A stretch of DNA of 64,000 nt from Scytalidium lignicola (lineage: Eukaryota; Ascomycota; Leotiomycetes). Position numbers and translations under genes: made by a program. The stretch spans positions 1 to 64,000 of the forward strand of contig NCSJ02000196.1 in assembly GCA_002812745.2 (NCBI GenBank), in the 5' to 3' direction. Below the pieces are notes generated by a model, which saw only the letters and a list, made by a program, of their open reading frames with translations, had not been told where the DNA came from and made no database searches. This document shows, in pieces, positions 23,874 to 33,916 of this stretch; position 1 is the stretch's first letter; every line of letters begins with the position of its first letter.

Positions 23874-25232
23874 AAAAGTTAGAAAAGTACTTGATTTCTA
23901 GCTTATATACATTGAATTAAGAAATTTAAGGTTAATTTAAGCATTTATAAAGTAGGTAATTATAAGAAGTATAATAATTACAAAAGTAATAAGTCCTTTT
24001 TGAAAGTCTTAAGAAGTATGTTAAAGGTCTTCTTCATTTTATAAGTGTTATTCTTCCTCTTATATAATATCTACTAAAGTCTAAGTGATTATAATGCTCT
24101 TAGTATTATGCATTACATATATATTATTATAATAAAAGTAATTCTATAAGCTTTATATCTCTTTCTAAGTGATAACCTTAAAGATATTGATTATAAAGTT
24201 CTTGAAGTCCTCTTAGAATAAGTCTTATAAGTTTATATTATTAGTTTTATTAAGGTAATACTTATAAACCTTAATAGTTAAGTATTCTTGTATATCCTTT
24301 ATAATAATATCCTTAAGGTTTATTCCTTATTCTTATTTCTTGATTAATGTTATCTAATTCACNNTTATAATACTCTTTATTACCTTTATAATAATTTTTA
24401 ACTTGTTTTCCCTTATATTCCTTCTTATATCTTTTGTTTTTATTATGTTTCTTGTTATTCTTAAACTTTACATTGTTATTTACTAATATTAGTATAAGAT
24501 ACTTAAGTAGTTAAAAAGTAAAGTTAATTATACTTAAGTACAAAGAGTATTTACTTATAAGTAGTAAACTTTATAATCTTAAAGGTTTAGATAAATGTCT
24601 TTAAGAATATAATAACTTCTTAGTCTTCTTGATTGTTATAATTTTATAAACTTCTAAATTCTCTTGTATACTTGTAAAAACTTATAATTCTATGATAAAA
24701 GTAAAGGTAAAGTAAAAGATTATAATTTTAATATGTTGTTTCTAGTTTGTAAGAAGAGTAATAAAGAATATAAATGGTTTTTAAATAGAAATTAATAAAA
24801 ATAAGTTATAAAAGAGTAGTTTTTCAAATAGAATTAGTTAATTGGTTAACTATACAACTTTATAAGTAAATTGCTTAATGTCTAACTGAACATGTTATTT
24901 TTAGCAAAAACAAGTTTAATAATAATAATTATAAAAGTAGACTACTTAATGTTTAACTAATTAAGTTATAAGTTAGTAAATAGTTGTTTTCTCCTTTAAT
25001 TAAGTAAATTTCAACTTTGTAAATAGACTGTTAAACATTCAACTGAACAAAAGTTGTAATCTTCTGAGATTCAGCTTTAAAAGTGGACTACTTAATGTTT
25101 AACTAATTAAATGATAATCTCTTAATCTATATATACAAACTAATTAATGTTAGTTTACTTATAGTATAAAGTATAATATGTAATTATATGTAATATACTC
25201 ATTATACTATTTTATGAATATTATATGATTAG
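23874..25232. repeat. AT-rich relic with four subterminal-type repeats
   Basis: No coding content. At 24860-25112 a roughly 30-40 bp unit recurs four times in alternating versions: the form with GACTACTTAATGTTTAACTA at about 24935 and 25085, and a diverged form ending in CTAACTGAAC or TCAACTGAAC at about 24865 and 25015. Such spaced short direct repeats often lie near DNA-transposon ends, and the hAT remnant begins just to the right. Confidence 0.45.
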
Positions 25233-25420
25233 AGGTAAGAGGATAAAGTTGTAAGAACTTTGTTTATTCTTACTACTTAATCAGGACTAACTTACAAGGG
25301 TATATGAATATTATGTGTACATAACTATTATTCTACTAACAGTTATATAATAAACTTAATATTATAAATTTATATTTAACTATAATTATTATTAAAATAT
25401 TATATATTTTCAAAGAAAAA

Positions 25421-27313
25421 ATGTTTTATTCTACTTTAATTGATACAAATACTATTCAAAATAATATTGATTTTAAATTATTAAAAAATCAACTAAAAAT
25501 ATTTGAAAAAGGGTATATATTTAAAATTTAAAATTTACTTTAAGAAAACTTAATAAATCCTCGAACAATTACAATTATTTGTAATATGAAAAATTATAAG
25601 TAAGTTATTAACTTATTAATTTAATATATATATCAATATTAATATTTATAGTAAAAAATGGATTAATCAAAGAGTTAATCATATTACTAACAATTATTAT
25701 ACACATTTTAAAAATAAATATCTATTTATTTCTTTAAAAAAATTTAAATGATAATATAGATTCAGGTAAATATTTATTATTAATTTATAAAAATTTATTT
25801 AATTATATTAAAAAGTAAGTTTATATTTTATATTTAATTATAATATAACTAATTATATAATAGTGATTTACCTATTATTAATAGAAAGAATTTAAAAGCT
25901 GAACTTATATCTATATTTAATTTATCAAAAATTAAAATAATAGATGAATTTAAAGCTCATATATATAATTAAAGTAGTTTTTTGATTACTTTAAATGCTT
26001 GGACTGCTTTAAATTAAGATGCTTATCTTAGAATTACTATGTAAGTATATATATAATTTATATATAATTTATTACTAATTTATTAATAATAATTTTTAAA
26101 CATTTTATAAATATAGATTTTGAATTAAAATCTTATTTATTATCAATGGCAGATTTAAAAGATAAACATTCAAGTGTTTATTTATATGAAGTTTTAATTN
26201 AAACTTTACAAGAATATAATATTTTTTTAAATATTACTAGGTAATTTTTATTATTAATTATTTTTATAATTATTACTAATTATTTATTAGTATTACTAGA
26301 GATAATGCATCTTCAAATAATACTTTAATATTTAACTTTATTAAAGCTTATAATATTGAAGGACTTCAATTTAAAGGTGATATAGCTTGTAGTGCTCATA
26401 TATTAAATCTTGTTATACAAGATATATTAAAATCTTTAATTAAAAATGAATATGATTTATTTAAAGATTTTGAAGTTATTAAAGTAATAGAAGAAGATAA
26501 TATTGAAGATAATAATCAAAGTAAGTATTTTTTAATATATTATATATATATTTATNAAAAAACTAATTAATTATATAGATTTATCTATTTGGNAAAAAAA
26601 ATTCGAAAAACTATTATTGCTTTTAAATATAGTCAAGAAAATCAAAGAGATTTAAAAAATCAAATTAAAGCTCAAAATTTAGAAAATACAGCTTTACCAT
26701 AATTAAGTTAGTTTATATATGTAAATAAATAAGTTTTAATTATTAATTATAATAATAGATAATAAAACTCGATGGTCTTCTACTTATAATATGCTTAATA
26801 ATTTTTTAGCTCTTTATAAACCTATTAAATCAGTTATATCTATATCTGATAATAAAGCTTTTAAATCTAAATCATTATTATTAACTAAAGAAGATATTAA
26901 ATATATTGAAAATTGTTTATCAATTTTAAATATATTTATTAAAGCTACAAATAAATTACAAGGAGAATTATATCTTACAATTTATTATACTATACCTTTA
27001 ATTTATCAAATTTATCATAAACTTGAAGATAAAAAGTTAAAACTTCAAGTAAGTATTAATTTTAATATATTAAAATGATTATTAATATTTTATATAGGAT
27101 AATCCTACTTTTATTGAAGCAATAAATAGAGGTTTAGTTAAATTAAGAAAATATTATCCAAATATTAGTTCTATTTTATCTAAAAATAAAGCTTTATATA
27201 TAGCTTTAATTTTAGATCCTAGAATTAAAAGAGAAGGATTATTAAATATTGGTTTAACAACAGGACAAGCTAGTGATATATATAATTTACTTTATTCTGA
27301 ATATCAATTATAA
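25421..27313 (+). pseudogene. hAT transposase, broken
   Basis: Coding pieces are separated by short AT-rich introns with GTAAGT-like donors and TAG acceptors. Recognisable hAT blocks: WTALN and DAYLRIT, then ADLKDKHSSVYLYEVL, ITRDNASSNNTLIF, GDIACSAHILNLVIQD (the family's C-A-H-x-L-N-L block), and TRWSSTYNMLNNFLALY at 26767-26819. The last frame ends at 27313. Stops at places such as N*SSF and N*DAYL, plus Ns, break the N-terminal half. The C-terminal hAT dimerisation region is not present before the right terminal repeat, so the copy is truncated as well as mutated. Several CAA, CAT and TGG codons survive in the 3' half, so RIP was lighter there than in the Gypsy elements. Confidence 0.75.
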
Positions 27314-27398
27314 GTATTTATATATATATGTTGAGAGTAATATATTGGTTACGTGCACGTGATACTCACGTGCCATGTAGACTAGTCCTGATTAGGTA

Positions 27399-27440
27399 GT
27401 GGGAGCGAGCGAAGCTCTTACAGCTTCGCACCACTCCCAC
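27399..27440. repeat. Perfect two-part hairpin in the right terminal repeat
   Basis: Outer stem GTGGGAG / CTCCCAC and inner stem GCGAAGCT / AGCTTCGC enclose a CTTAC loop, with small unpaired CGA and ACCA bulges. It lies within the right terminal inverted repeat of the hAT-like element. The matching left copy (about 25233-25275) has lost the pairing through transitions. Confidence 0.6.
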
Positions 27441-27684
27441 CCCCTTTTCGTACAACAACCATGGAATAGCACAACGAGTATATTACGTATAATTGCGTAC
27501 CGTACTTCGTGCTACAGGTGAACCGACAGTAGCATTAAATCTATGAATATTAGGCGTTATGTTTATACAGTGCAATATTTCTAATGTTAATAATATGATC
27601 ATAATTATGTATTTAAATAGAAATAGGAGTAAATTATATATAAATAAAACAGCCTTTGGGTCAATTATTTAGAAACATTCATTT
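27441..27684. other. Boundary between transposon block and gene block
   Basis: Short intergenic stretch containing the likely 3' UTR of the DUF1479 gene. No coding content seen. Confidence 0.4.
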
Positions 27685-29071
27685 TTATAGTCCAAACCCC
27701 ATCGCCTTCCTCCCTTGTTCCCCGCTCAAGATCCCTCCTTCTCCAAGGTATCCTTGGTATTCTGATTCCGGGACTAAATCTGCTGACCAAAAATCCTCCG
27801 GCGCTCTCCCCCCATCCAGGAAACTCTTCAACTGGCCTTTGATATATTTCACGTTGGTGTCTGTAGTAGGAGTAGCAGCTACGTAGGCAACACTGCTATC
27901 ACCACTGCCAAAATGATCCACCTCGACCGCATGTATCATATCAGCATGCCACCATATCGTATCACCAGGGTGCATTGTGGGGATGTGGACCATGCATTCC
28001 CTCATCTTCAAATGCGGATGCGAGATAAGTGAAGCATACTGGCTCGTCTCTCGGAAAGTTCCTGGAAACCAAGGCGTGTTCGCATCGAATGTCCATTTCG
28101 ATGCATCCAGGATATCTTCTTCTGAAGAGGAGTTAGGCGGCGAGAAGAAGGGGCGCAGCAGGAGATATGCAATGGCCACTTTCACGTTTGGGTACAAAAG
28201 GAGAGAACCTTCTTGTTTCCCAGCGGTGGTTAACGCCGTCCAGCCCTGGAAGGAGCGCAAAACGGTCGAATGTGCAGACCCTTGGTACAACGCTTGGTCG
28301 GCCTTTTGACGGACTGTCAAGTCATAAGGATCGTGTTTCTCAGGATTACCGGAGAAGATGGATGAGTACACGGAACGGTATGTTTTGTCTCCCCATCTAC
28401 AAAGTGAGCCTGCGTCTATATGGGGCCCGAGGCCGAAGAAGGGGATTCCAGGTGGGCGGATTCGAACTGCATCTACATAGGTTAAGGGGTCGGACGAGGT
28501 TTGCGCGGGAGAAGAGTCATCGTGCCACCAAGAATTCAGCTCTTTCTGTATCCGGAGTTGATTTGGGTGTGAGCGGATTGCTAGTTGGGTTGGGGACCAG
28601 TAGAGACGCAGGATAGAGGGTGTTTCTGCCGGCCATCCTATAAAGCATAAATAAATTAGCTATATCCAAATATGATGAATGTGGAAAGGGTTCAATACCA
28701 ATAACTTTTTGCTTGTTTTTTTCCACATACTCTTTCAAACCGGCAAACCACCCGTCAGCCACCTCCTTATCAACCACTCCCCTAACCACAAAGCAACCCT
28801 TATCTTTTAACTCCTCTTTTTTCTCCGTGTCTAGATGAAACAATTCATCGAAATTTACCTCGGGGATGATATCCGTTCCTTTTTCTGCGATGTCGTCGGT
28901 AATTTTCGAGAGTTCAGAACAAACTTTCAGCCAAGCTTGACGCAATGCTGATTCGCCGTATTCAGATATAATTTCTTGCTTAATCTGTAAGAGGGATCCG
29001 GTTGGATCCGCTTCGGATTTGGAGAAATTGTATTCTGGCCATGTTGGCCAGGTTTCTAGCTTGCCCGGCAT
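27685..29071 (-). CDS. DUF1479 protein, putative Fe(II)/2-oxoglutarate dioxygenase
   Basis: Two exons, 28699-29071 and 27685-28637, with a 61-bp intron (GTATTG...TATAG); 441 residues, a usual length for the family (YbiU-like). The N-terminal part is helical and acidic, then KGCFVVRGVVDKE leads into the dioxygenase fold. GPHIDAGS (His197-x-Asp199) gives the HxD metal ligands; WWHADMIHAVEVDH around residues 354-367 gives the distal His (355 or 360). This 2-His-1-carboxylate pattern suggests an oxygenase, but DUF1479 has no firmly assigned substrate that I know of. No signal peptide, so probably cytosolic. It is divergent from the sugar transporter at 29923 across 0.85 kb and lies only about 0.25 kb from the transposon block. 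Confidence 0.85.
28638..28698 (-). other. Intron of the DUF1479 gene
   Basis: GTATTG donor, GCTAAT branch site and TATAG acceptor. Splicing joins KQKVIG to WPAETPSILR in frame (phase 1). Confidence 0.85.
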
Positions 29072-29922
29072 GCTTGGTAGCCCTAGTGAGGTAAAACTAT
29101 ATTGGAGGAACTGAATTTATCTATTGTGAAGCGATATAGGTGAAGTAATCTTATTTTCGACAAAGAGATTATCACTTGTTAAATACTTTATAGGGACTAG
29201 TAAGTAAACAGTTCGATGAAAGAGTTTCTTTTAAAAATATCAAATTATGTTTGCCATGTATTTTGATGCTGGACACAAAGGTGGGATTAGAGTGGCAGAG
29301 GATGGTGTCGGCCGCTCCCATTGTACAGTACATGCTTGCTTGCTGCAACCCCGCGTCGGAGGGTCCGATATAAGTTGATATGCTAGATCTGTGCTCTAGG
29401 GAGGTTTACCCCCATGTTTACAATCTCGGAGCTATCCTAGACTAGAAATTGTCCGACTGGATTCACCAAATATCATACTTATCAACCACTTATTTCTCCC
29501 TTGCAGACCGCCTATCAATTTTGATAACATCTCATGTCAAAATGAATTATTTATAATTTGCATATATACATCAATTCCCCAGCATCTGAAGTCATTCCTA
29601 CGTTCGATTAAGCTTCTTATCTTGAAGATAAGAATTTCTCGTAGCGGGGGATAAGGTTAGCCGCAGTCGGGGTTTCCGACCCTCGTTATCATCGATGATA
29701 TAGAACTCGACTAGTTAAACACAAGATGCTCATATCTTTGATATGCGATAAGCACTAAGTACGGGGGTATTCGATTAATATTTGGAGCGTTGTTACAAGT
29801 CAATGCATGTAGTTGTAGCATGAGTACTTAGCTTATATATTTATCTTATTGTATCCCCCTCTCCGAGTCCCTGATATAAGATCGGATTCAAAGTAAAATC
29901 ATTTGCGTTGGGTCTATAGAAA
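29072..29922. promoter_or_regulatory. Divergent intergenic region, DUF1479 gene and sugar transporter
   Basis: About 850 bp between two divergent start codons. No coding content. It must contain both promoters; no specific operator is recognised. Confidence 0.4.
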
Positions 29923-31852
29923 ATGACAATGGCTCAGTTAAACTTGGTTCCTAAATCTAGCAAATTGGTATCGATTTTGCTTGTCGCAGCATCATGTATT
30001 ACCTCTTCAGTATGTAGATCTCCTTGACGGCAACAGTTCGGTAACTGACAGAACACAAGACCCTGGGCTTCGACGGATCTATGATGTGAGTAATGAACCT
30101 TTTAGAACAATTACCTGATCCTAATGAAATTTAGGAATGGACTGAACATCCTTCCGTCGTACACTGACTATTTTACTCTTAACACAACAACATTAGCCCT
30201 GAATACCTCCTCTGTGTGGGTAGGTGGTTGTCTCTCGGGTCTGTTCTATGGACTCGTCACAGATGCTATTGGTCGCCGATGGGCATTGTTTCTCGCCGCT
30301 GTTTTGACTGCCTTTGCTGCCATTCTCCAGGCTGCATCTCAGAATATTGCTATGTTTGTTATTTCCCGGATTTTAATTGGCCTTGGGACTGGTGGTTCTA
30401 GTGTTACTGGTGTGTAATTGTTCGTTAGTGTGAACTGGCATATTACTTATACACTCGTAGGTCCCACATATTTGGCCGAAACATTGCCAATAGCTTGGAG
30501 AGGTTGGGGTCTAGGAGTGTTCTATGACTTCTGGTATGTAGGTGAGTATTGTTCTAATATCCGGGTTCTTCGCAAAGATCATTCTAACATATTTAGGTGG
30601 TCTTATTGCTGCGGGAGTGACATACGGAACAGCAAAAATGGATTCGACTTGGGCTTGGCGACTTCCATCCGCGCTTCAAGGTCTGTTTAGTATAATCTGC
30701 ATAGTTATTTTACCCTTCATCCCGGAATCACCCCGTTGGTTGGTCCACAAAGGAAGGAACGAAGAAGCACTCCAAGTTATTGCACTTACATACGCTGATG
30801 GTGATATTGACAACCCCATTGTTCTATCACAATATAGAGAGATTGTAGATACTCTGAACTACGAGCGTGAAGCAGGCAAGACGATGTCGTTGACAGAAAT
30901 GGTCAGAACCAGAGGTTCTCGAACTAGGATGCTACTTAGCATCTCTGTTGCTGTTTTTACTATGTTATCTGGGAATAACATCATATCTTACTATCTGGGC
31001 GGTATGCTAGACAATGCTGGTATAACTAACACTACCACTCAGCTAGAAATTGTAAAGTGTCCCGGCCTTTCTGCCCCTTATTTTGGCTAATAGTTGATAG
31101 AATATCGTTCTTAATGCGTGGTGTCTTGTTGTGGCCGTCATAGGGACGTTCTTCGTGAATAAGATAGGACGAAAAACGCTTGCAGCAATAAGCACCGCTC
31201 TCCTCATCGTATTCATCTTCATGATCGGAGGACTCACAGCTGGTATGTATCCACTACTCTACAGATGCATTTCTAATTCTGTCTAATTTCGTCGATAGCG
31301 TATGGAGACTCAGATAATACATCTGGAATATACGGCACTGTAGCAGCTATATTCCTCTTTCAAGGCTCTTATTCATTTGGCTGGACCCCCTTAACCGTTC
31401 TCTATCCGCCCGAAGTTCTGAACTATGCAATTCGTGCGAACGGCATGGCAGTTTATACGTTTTTCGCAAATGGAGTAGGGTATGTACCATTCATCCCCCC
31501 TGTCATTATCCTCGCTTCGATATCATCTCTTTCTAGATTTAGACTAAAGTGGAAATACAGTTTGATGGTAACATTTGCCTTCCCTTACGCCTTGGCTGCT
31601 ATTGGCTGGAAGACATATATGATTAATGGCGCTTGGGACGTACTTGAGTTGGCTTTTGTGTTACTATATTGGGTAGAAACAAAAGGCAAAACTTTAGAAG
31701 AGGTGGATGAATTAATTGATGGAGAGAAACATAGTGATGTTCCGGATTTGGAAGTAATTATGGCTGGAAAATTGGACTTTTCTGACTTGGTTGTTGAGGG
31801 AAGGGAAGTAGCTAGTAAGACGCAGGCGGAGGTTACTATAAAGAAAGATTGA
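29923..31852 (+). CDS. MFS sugar transporter (hexose/lactose permease-like)
   Basis: Eight predicted exons: 29923-30009, 30060-30085, 30135-30409, 30461-30541, 30597-31051, 31101-31242, 31299-31479 and 31561-31852; introns are 49-81 bp and all junctions keep frame, giving 512 residues. Sugar-porter hallmarks occur in order: TLGFDGSMMNGL, DAIGRRWALF, RILIGLGTG, PESPRWLVHKGR, NKIGRKTLA, LYPPEVLNYAIRANGMA and VETKGKTLEEVDELID. Twelve membrane helices are expected at the plasma membrane. The pattern is that of fungal lactose/hexose permease-like proton symporters; the sugar is not predictable. The 26-bp second exon and an AAG acceptor at 30059 are unusual but supply the conserved GFDGSMM block. 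The short 3' intergenic region holds fold-back elements. Confidence 0.85.
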
Positions 31853-31988
31853 GTGAGAATTGCAGTTATCAAACCCAATTAAAATATTAGCAAAAACAGG
31901 ATTGATCATATGATGGAATTTTTTCCTAGACTAAAAGCGATTGAAAGGTAGTAAAAAACGTAAAAGAAGTCATGTCTTAGATTAATTA
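31853..31988. other. 3' flank of sugar transporter
   Basis: Short intergenic sequence up to the fold-back MITE. Nothing recognised. Confidence 0.3.
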
Positions 31989-32145
31989 CCGTAGAATCTC
32001 AAATTCAAGACCTCCCAGAGCTAACATGAGTCTAACGAGTAAAATCTAACCATATCATATATTGTGGGTTTTTGTCAGCACTAGATTGCAATCACTCGTT
32101 AGACTCATGTTAGCTTTGGGGGGTCTTGAATTTGAGATTCTACGG
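31989..32145. mobile_element. Fold-back MITE, 157 bp, flanked by TA
   Basis: Long terminal inverted repeats: left arm 31989-32040 (CCGTAGAATCTCAAATTCAA...) pairs with right arm 32094-32145 (...TTGAATTTGAGATTCTACGG) over 52 bp with about two mismatches; the spacer is about 53 bp. A TA dinucleotide flanks each end, as for Tc1/mariner-type insertions. Non-coding. Confidence 0.75.
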
Positions 32146-32298
32146 TATATGCGGTTTGTGTGGAATTTCGCCAAGGAGTTTCTCCAGTTACACCACTTCT
32201 TAGAATGAGAATAGTCTAAACATCACTCCAACTTATTGATATCATATTGTGCCGAAAGGATACGAGCTGACTAAAGAGGATATTCGACAGTAGAAAAA

Positions 32299-32404
32299 GC
32301 TAACTTCATAAGGAGGGAAAATGTAACGCTGTTTAGTATTTTTAGCGAATGATCTACTCTCGCTCACTATACAGCGTTACATTTTCCCTCCTTATGAAGT
32401 TAGC
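32299..32404. mobile_element. Perfect 34-bp inverted repeat (fold-back element)
   Basis: Left arm 32299-32332 starts GCTAACTTCATAAGGAGGG; right arm 32371-32404 is its exact complement over all 34 positions, with a 38-bp loop. It resembles a small MITE or a very stable transcript hairpin. No target duplication is obvious. It lies 150 bp from the TA-flanked fold-back. Confidence 0.7.
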
Positions 32405-32422
32405 TCCATGACCCGTATATTT

Positions 32423-32456
32423 GAGAATCTTCGGTATTTGAGAATCTTCGGTACCT
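32423..32456. repeat. 17-bp direct tandem repeat resembling the MITE end
   Basis: TTTGAGAATCTTCGGTA occurs twice back to back. It differs from the right end of the MITE at 31989-32145 (TTTGAGATTCTACGGTA) at only two positions, so it may be two stacked termini of a related element. Confidence 0.5.
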
Positions 32457-33916
32457 GTGGATTATTCGGATGTACGACTCCAGACCGAAGCTAAGACCTC
32501 TAAACGTTGGTGCTGACTCAGCTTCCTTGGTTCGTTCCTTGCAACTAATTATGTGTGTGGTCACTTTTACTCTTTGCGGCTAGAGTTCTGACATTCCCAG
32601 AGCCAAGAGAAATATAATTAAATCACGGTTCTGAGATTAGTCTGAGCAGCTTCCGAGAGCAATACTGTAGATCACCAGGCCAAGGGATAGGTTCGGGATC
32701 AATAGCACGGCTCAGACACTTGGTTTAATACAGCTCGCAAAGGCGGTATGTGCTTGCCACGTGGTCGCATATACAGTACGTACTATCACCATTGTCGGAA
32801 CTGACCTGGAACATCAAATTAATAAATCCCTTGGAAATTCTATTTGTACAATAAACTATAGAAATAATTACAATTTACTACTATACTTATTAACAGCCGC
32901 CACTCCACTTTCACAACTTGTACGAAAGGAAGTTGTACCTGCCTTCCGGAAATACGCTCCGTTCACTAGGTCATCCAGTTCAAAATCTTTGCAAGTTTAC
33001 GTTGCAGTCAACCTCGGTGCTTCCTAACTGTGTGTGCGTAAATACGTACATACTTAAGTAGGTTGATAGATATGCGCGTCTATTGGTCTGATAAAGCTAG
33101 GCAGGATTCGTAAATTTCAGACCCGTAGATTAAATTATTTGGACAACGGCTAGCAGGAGGGTGATTGGGCCATGATACTTTGCGGATTCTATACCGCTTT
33201 CGAATAGGTGTGCTTCTAACTTAGTTATGTTGTTGACGCGTCTTATCTAATGCTAATTTAACGTCGTCAATAGATGATGGTTGAATGGGCTAGTGCTTAT
33301 GAAAATAAGATCAAGGACTCGCTTTCCCACGATGAGAACAGCAGAGGATGGCTGCGCCAGGAGCACACTGCTGGTAATGTAACCTCAACGCCGCTCTGCG
33401 GCAGGACTGAAGAGATACTGCAAAAGAGGGTGTTATGGCAACCAAATCAACTGGCAGACAAGTGAATGGAACTTGAAATTGCCAGTATCTATCCAGGCAA
33501 TCCCTCGAGCAGTCAGGGTTATTAACTGCCATTCATGGAACAATATTTGCATTCTATGGTGTTCGCCTTGCGGCTACTAAGTCCTTACTGATAAGCACAA
33601 CCTATGCTCGGGTCCAAGTATCCTGAAGAATCGTTGCGCTACCCACCCTCGTTGCTAGTAATTCAGGTCGGTTCACTCCTCCCTAGCATACCAGCCTTGC
33701 TGACTTCACCGGGTCAAACTAATAATAGTGGAGAGATATATTCTGCTACAACTGTAAGACTCAGCTCAGACTTCTCAATAAGATTTCCATTAGCTTCATT
33801 CTCTCTTTCTTCGCTTTTTGGTTTGTGGCTTTTCCACCTCTTCCTTTTCTACCGCACCTTAGTTTCTTTGCCTCTTCTTCGTCTGCCTTATTTATTCCTT
33901 CAAGTGATAAGTCGTG
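32457..33916. other. Intergenic region upstream of DHA1 transporter, no gene seen
   Basis: 1.46 kb of mixed composition with only short chance frames. The stretch from about 33780 to 33910 is pyrimidine-rich (many CT and TTTC runs), typical of a fungal core promoter or 5' UTR before the ATG at 33917. Confidence 0.4.

Larger units (their letters stand above)
25233..27440 (+). mobile_element. hAT-family DNA transposon remnant
   Basis: About 2.2 kb with terminal inverted repeats of some 60-70 bp: left about 25233-25302, right about 27372-27440. The shared core is TAGTCCTGATTA(A/G)GTAGT. Between them lies a plus-strand hAT transposase reading in pieces. The exact outer ends and the 8-bp target duplication expected for hAT were not resolved. 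The left repeat differs from the right mainly by C-to-T and G-to-A changes. Confidence 0.7.

Noticed and set aside
27399..27455. Helitron 3' end, because of the strong hairpin
   Set aside because: No CTRR after the hairpin and no Rep/helicase remnant; the inverted copy on the left points to a terminal-inverted-repeat transposon.
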